8,485 bases of DNA, taken from assembly GCA_964567045.1 (NCBI GenBank), contig CAZMLE010000127.1, positions 1-8,485 on the forward strand, read 5' to 3'. Below the pieces are notes generated by a model. The model made no database searches, was not told the origin of the DNA, and saw nothing but the letters and a program-made list of their open reading frames with translations. Source of the DNA: JAFNGF01 sp964567045 (lineage in GTDB: Bacteria; Planctomycetota; Phycisphaerae; Sedimentisphaerales; Anaerobacaceae). A program made the position numbers and the translations under genes. This document shows positions 6,397 to 8,485 of this stretch, piece by piece (position 1 is the first letter of the stretch; each line of letters starts with the position of its first letter).

Positions 6397-6424
6397 AATA
6401 TAGTTTATCTGCGCTGCGACGCAA
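6397..6424 (-). promoter_or_regulatory. Possible promoter for the small membrane protein gene
   Basis: On the minus strand, a weak -35 TTGCGT (6424-6419) and -10 TATATT (6402-6397) are separated by 16 bp. They would start a short leader near 6390 carrying the G-rich ribosome site. The -35 box overlaps the CGCAAAG arm of an intergenic repeat. Confidence 0.35.
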
Positions 6425-7051
6425 AGGTGCGGAGGGAATCTCTGCGAAAGATTCTGGCCCCTAAGAAAAAATCGCCCAAACAAAAAGCCCCTGGACCGGC
6501 AACTGCGAGACTATCCCTTTATCTGACTTCTAATTATGTCTGGAATGCTCGCCTTGTGCGTCACAGGGGCAACACACGCAAAAGGTCACGTAGCACTATT
6601 GGTCGTTTCTGCCAAGCTGTTTGTTCTCAGACGACTCCAATATGGAAATCGGCATATCTCGCTGCGATTCTTGAGCCTTTATTTATGTCGCGCAGGGCGG
6701 CGAAAACAGCGTGGTTTAGCGCAGGTAAGAATTGCCTGAGCCTGGCAATCTTGTCATCTTCATTTAGTTGCCCCAGCCTTTACCTTGCCCTGCCCGGTCG
6801 TCCTCCCGTGCTAAGCAGTTTGTCCCAGTTAGCTCCGATAACACAAAATAACCCGGCGGAAGTCTTGTCTGTCTGCAAAGCCAAAAAGTTAAAAATTTTC
6901 AGCTTTTTTTCAATAGACGGCGTTTTTTATGCCTTAGCCCCGCACCAATTGCACCCGCACGCGCAGTCTTCTTAATTTTTACCGCCCAGTTCGCAGAGCA
7001 CGCTGAGTGTACCAATCTAAATTCTTCTCGGCGATCTCGGCATTCTCTGCG
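6420..7051. other. Gene-poor stretch bracketed by CGCAGAG-type inverted repeats
   Basis: About 630 bp contain no convincing gene. The longest plus-strand frame (GTG 6427 to 6975) begins inside the repeat, has no ribosome site, and gives a serine/arginine-rich translation with no domain. The left edge carries CGCAAAG..CTCTGCG (6420-6446). The right edge carries a longer version (6992-7051). The ends are related as inverted repeats, but no target duplication or transposase was seen, so this is either a decayed intergenic region or a non-autonomous element. Confidence 0.35.
6992..7051. repeat. Imperfect inverted repeat of the CGCAGAG/CTCTGCG family
   Basis: CGCAGAGCACGCTGAG (6992-7007) and CTCGGCATTCTCTGCG (7036-7051) are complementary at 13 of 16 positions across a 28-bp loop. 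The adjoining TCTGCGGTTAATTT end is typical of scattered intergenic repeats in several bacterial phyla (from general knowledge). A shorter relative lies at 6420-6446. Confidence 0.55.
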
Positions 7052-7075
7052 GTTAATTTGGACCAGATGCGGTGA

Positions 7076-7104
7076 TTGCAGTTGTTACGCGGACTTGATA
7101 TACT
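7076..7104 (+). promoter_or_regulatory. Promoter with extended -10 for the activase/glycyl radical enzyme operon
   Basis: The -35-like TTGCAG (7076-7081) is 17 bp from -10 TATACT (7099-7104, 5 of 6). TGA directly before it gives an extended -10 (TGn), which compensates for a weak -35. Transcription would start near 7111, before both candidate start codons of the activase (7143 and 7191). Confidence 0.55.
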
Positions 7105-7169
7105 TGCCTAAAACTGCGGGAGCAGTAGATAAGGGACGCACCGTGAAAAATAGTGCAGGTGGCACCGCC

Positions 7170-7192
7170 ATTTTCAATATTCAATTGTCAAT
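7170..7192. repeat. AATTG-type repeat overlapping the activase start, inverted copy of 5946-5968
   Basis: These 23 bases are the reverse complement of 5946-5968 with two mismatches. They end on the first two bases of ATG 7191. They therefore occupy the place where a Shine-Dalgarno would be expected, and none is visible. Confidence 0.7.
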
Positions 7193-8102
7193 GAAACAGG
7201 TGACAGGGTATGTGTTTGACATTCAGAAATATGCCATACACGATGGCCCCGGCATCCGCACAACCGTTTTCTTCAAAGGCTGCCCACTGCGGTGCAGGTG
7301 GTGCCATAATCCCGAAAGCTGGAAACCACTGCCGGAGCTTGGCTTCCGAAAGAGCCGCTGCATCAGATGCGGACAATGCGTGACGGTATGCCGGAATCAG
7401 GCTATTACGCTTACGGAAAAAGGGCCGGTCACTGATGCAGAAAAGTGTAGACTTTGCGGCGAATGTGTGAACGCCTGTGTGGCAGGCGCCAGAGAGATCA
7501 TAGGCTGGCAAGTAACCGTCAGCCAGGTCATCAGCGAAGTGGAAAAAGACATCATCTTTTATGACCAGTCTGCCGGCGGAGTGACGTTCTCCGGAGGCGA
7601 ACCGCTTATGCAGGCGGATTTCCTGTTGGCGCTGCTGGAAAGATGCCGGAGCGATGAGATACACACCGCCGTTGATACTACCTGCCATGCTGAGCCGGCA
7701 CTTATCGAGAAGGTCGCCGAAAAGGCGGACTTATTTCTCTGTGATCTAAAGCACATGGATAAAGACATTCACAAGCGCCTTACCGGCGTGGATAATAATC
7801 TAATCCTACGCAACATTAGATGGCTCTCGAACACGGGCAAGGAAATAATAATCAGAATTCCAATCATTCCGGGATTTAATGATGACCGGACAAATATTAC
7901 AATGACAGGCGAGTTTGTGGCGTCTTTGCCCGGCGAGGCCAGAGTCGACATTTTGCCGTTCAACCCTGGCGGCAAAGGAAAGTCGGCTCGATTACTGACA
8001 GACTACGATATCGTCCAAACCAAGACCCCTGACGCTGAGTTTATGGGCAACATTGCAGATACTCTGCGGGGATTCGGCCTGGAAGTCAAGATGAATGGAT
8101 AG
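7191..8102 (+). CDS. Glycyl radical enzyme activating protein (radical SAM)
   Basis: This 303-residue protein belongs to the PflA-like activases, which use SAM and a [4Fe-4S] cluster to abstract a hydrogen from a glycine of a partner enzyme. The N-terminal DIQKYAIHDGPGIRTTVFFK (10-29) is followed by the radical-SAM CX3CX2C motif (Cys31, 35, 38). A ferredoxin-like insert holds two further cluster motifs: Cys57, 60, 63, 67 and Cys86, 89, 92, 96. This insert is typical of activases for non-PFL glycyl radical enzymes. SGGEPL (134-139) is the SAM amino-group motif. Length and start match the family with ATG 7191, but that ATG has no ribosome site. GTG 7143, in frame and preceded by AAGGGA at 6 nt spacing, would add 16 residues that include repeat-derived IFNIQLS. 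It is the first gene of an operon with the glycyl radical enzyme 4 bp downstream. It acts in the cytoplasm and only anaerobically. Confidence 0.95.
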   Translation: MKQVTGYVFDIQKYAIHDGPGIRTTVFFKGCPLRCRWCHNPESWKPLPELGFRKSRCIRCGQCVTVCRNQAITLTEKGPVTDAEKCRLCGECVNACVAGAREIIGWQVTVSQVISEVEKDIIFYDQSAGGVTFSGGEPLMQADFLLALLERCRSDEIHTAVDTTCHAEPALIEKVAEKADLFLCDLKHMDKDIHKRLTGVDNNLILRNIRWLSNTGKEIIIRIPIIPGFNDDRTNITMTGEFVASLPGEARVDILPFNPGGKGKSARLLTDYDIVQTKTPDAEFMGNIADTLRGFGLEVKMNG

Positions 8103-8106
8103 CGCT

Positions 8107-8485
8107 ATGAATGAAAGAGTAGCCAGACTTCGTAAGCAGAGCGTCGAGATTAAGCCATATATCTCAACCGAACGTGCGGAGCTGATAACCGAATTTTATC
8201 AGAGTGACATTCCCGCGTGCCAGTCCGCCGCCCTCTGCCGGGCACTGGCATTTAAGCATCTGATGGAGAACAAGACTATATGCATCAATGATGGTGAGCT
8301 CATAGTGGGCGAACGCGGTCCGGCGCCCAAGGCTACGCCGACGTATCCGGAGTTGTGCTGCCATAGTTTGCAAGACCTGCGGATAATTAACAGCCGGGGA
8401 AAAACCTCTTTCGTTGTCACCGACGAAGTGCGAAAGGTTTACCAGGAGAAAATCATTCCTTTCTGGTCCGGCAAAACGATGCGGG
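8107..8485 (+). CDS. Glycyl radical enzyme (PFL-like family), N-terminal part, cut by the right edge
   Basis: ATG 8107 follows the activase stop by 4 bp, suggesting translational coupling. Only 126 codons are visible of a family normally near 800 residues. Diagnostic N-terminal features are RVARLRKQS (5-12), ISTERAELITEFY (19-31), RALAFKHLMENKTI (45-58), INDGELIVGERG (60-71), TPTYPELCCHS (77-87) and KIIPFWSGKTMR (115-126). From memory these resemble trans-4-hydroxyproline dehydratase (HypD) and related dehydratase/lyase-type enzymes more than classical pyruvate formate-lyase. The catalytic cysteine loop, active-site base and C-terminal glycine loop lie outside the window, so the substrate cannot be stated. 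The adjacent activase with extra Fe-S clusters fits this class. Confidence 0.92.
   Translation, partial: MNERVARLRKQSVEIKPYISTERAELITEFYQSDIPACQSAALCRALAFKHLMENKTICINDGELIVGERGPAPKATPTYPELCCHSLQDLRIINSRGKTSFVVTDEVRKVYQEKIIPFWSGKTMR

Noticed and set aside
6563..6776. Minus-strand stretch translating to LNEDDKIARLRQFLPALNHA and onward, then a TGA and further open frame
   Set aside because: The composition looks protein-like for 49 codons, but there is a stop just upstream, no start codon and an internal TGA. It may be a gene remnant but cannot be supported.
6427..6975. Long plus-strand frame (182 codons from GTG)
   Set aside because: It starts inside a CGCAGAG-type repeat without a ribosome site. 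Its translation is rich in Ser, Arg and Lys with no domain or export signal, and other frames in the area look equally plausible.
7188..7688. Minus-strand frame of 166 codons opposite the activase
   Set aside because: It is antisense to a gene with unmistakable radical-SAM and Fe-S motifs and has no independent start signal.
1..8485. CRISPR arrays, tRNA or rRNA genes, transposases
   Set aside because: The periodic repeats are coding (399 bp) or short dispersed intergenic motifs. No cloverleaf, rRNA-like sequence or transposase motif was seen on either strand.

Overview
The window looks like chromosomal DNA from an anaerobic planctomycete, most likely a Phycisphaerae/Sedimentisphaerales-type lineage. 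This is inferred from gene style, not from a marker gene. The clues are a secreted DUF11-type repeat protein with an FDNNDND loop and a characteristic C-terminal domain, a secreted parallel beta-helix protein ending in a PNGGRVDMGAYGG-type tail, AATTG-rich and CGCAGAG-type intergenic repeats, and an oxygen-sensitive glycyl radical enzyme with its activase.

Layout. (1) 1-856, minus strand, cut by the left edge: a predicted lipoprotein joining a LEA14/WHy-like domain to a class I SAM-dependent methyltransferase domain. It is read from a good promoter at 941-969. (2) 857-1490: an intergenic region with divergent promoters, several stem-loops and a leader of about 170 nt for the next gene. (3) 1491-4400, plus: a 969-residue secreted protein with an N-terminal beta-propeller-like region, four DUF11-like repeats (three spaced exactly 399 bp, the fourth longer) and a conserved-looking C-terminal domain. 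(4) 4633-4905, plus: a small helical protein of unknown function. (5) 5096-5950, plus: a secreted right-handed beta-helix protein with a near-consensus promoter (TTGACA-17-TATATT) and a strong stem-loop early in its leader. (6) 5975-6370, minus: a small two-helix membrane protein, convergent with (5). The 24-bp gap between the two stop codons lies inside an AATTG repeat that supplies both stops. (7) 6371-7094: about 700 bp without a convincing gene, bracketed by CGCAGAG-type inverted repeats. (8) 7191-8102, plus: a glycyl radical enzyme activating protein, followed after 4 bp by (9) the N-terminal 126 residues of its glycyl radical enzyme partner (8107 to the right edge).

How the genes work together. 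The activase/glycyl radical enzyme pair is the only clear operon: the first is expected to install the glycyl radical on the second for an anaerobic C-C, C-O or C-N bond chemistry whose substrate cannot be read from the available part. The lipoprotein, DUF11 protein and beta-helix protein are all predicted to leave the cytoplasm, each with its own promoter or leader, so they appear to be separate transcription units. The most unusual items are the exported lipoprotein carrying a SAM-methyltransferase fold, and a pair of 23-bp inverted AATTG repeats (21 of 23 identical). One of these supplies two convergent stop codons. The other sits directly on the start of the activase and may have added an N-terminal extension.
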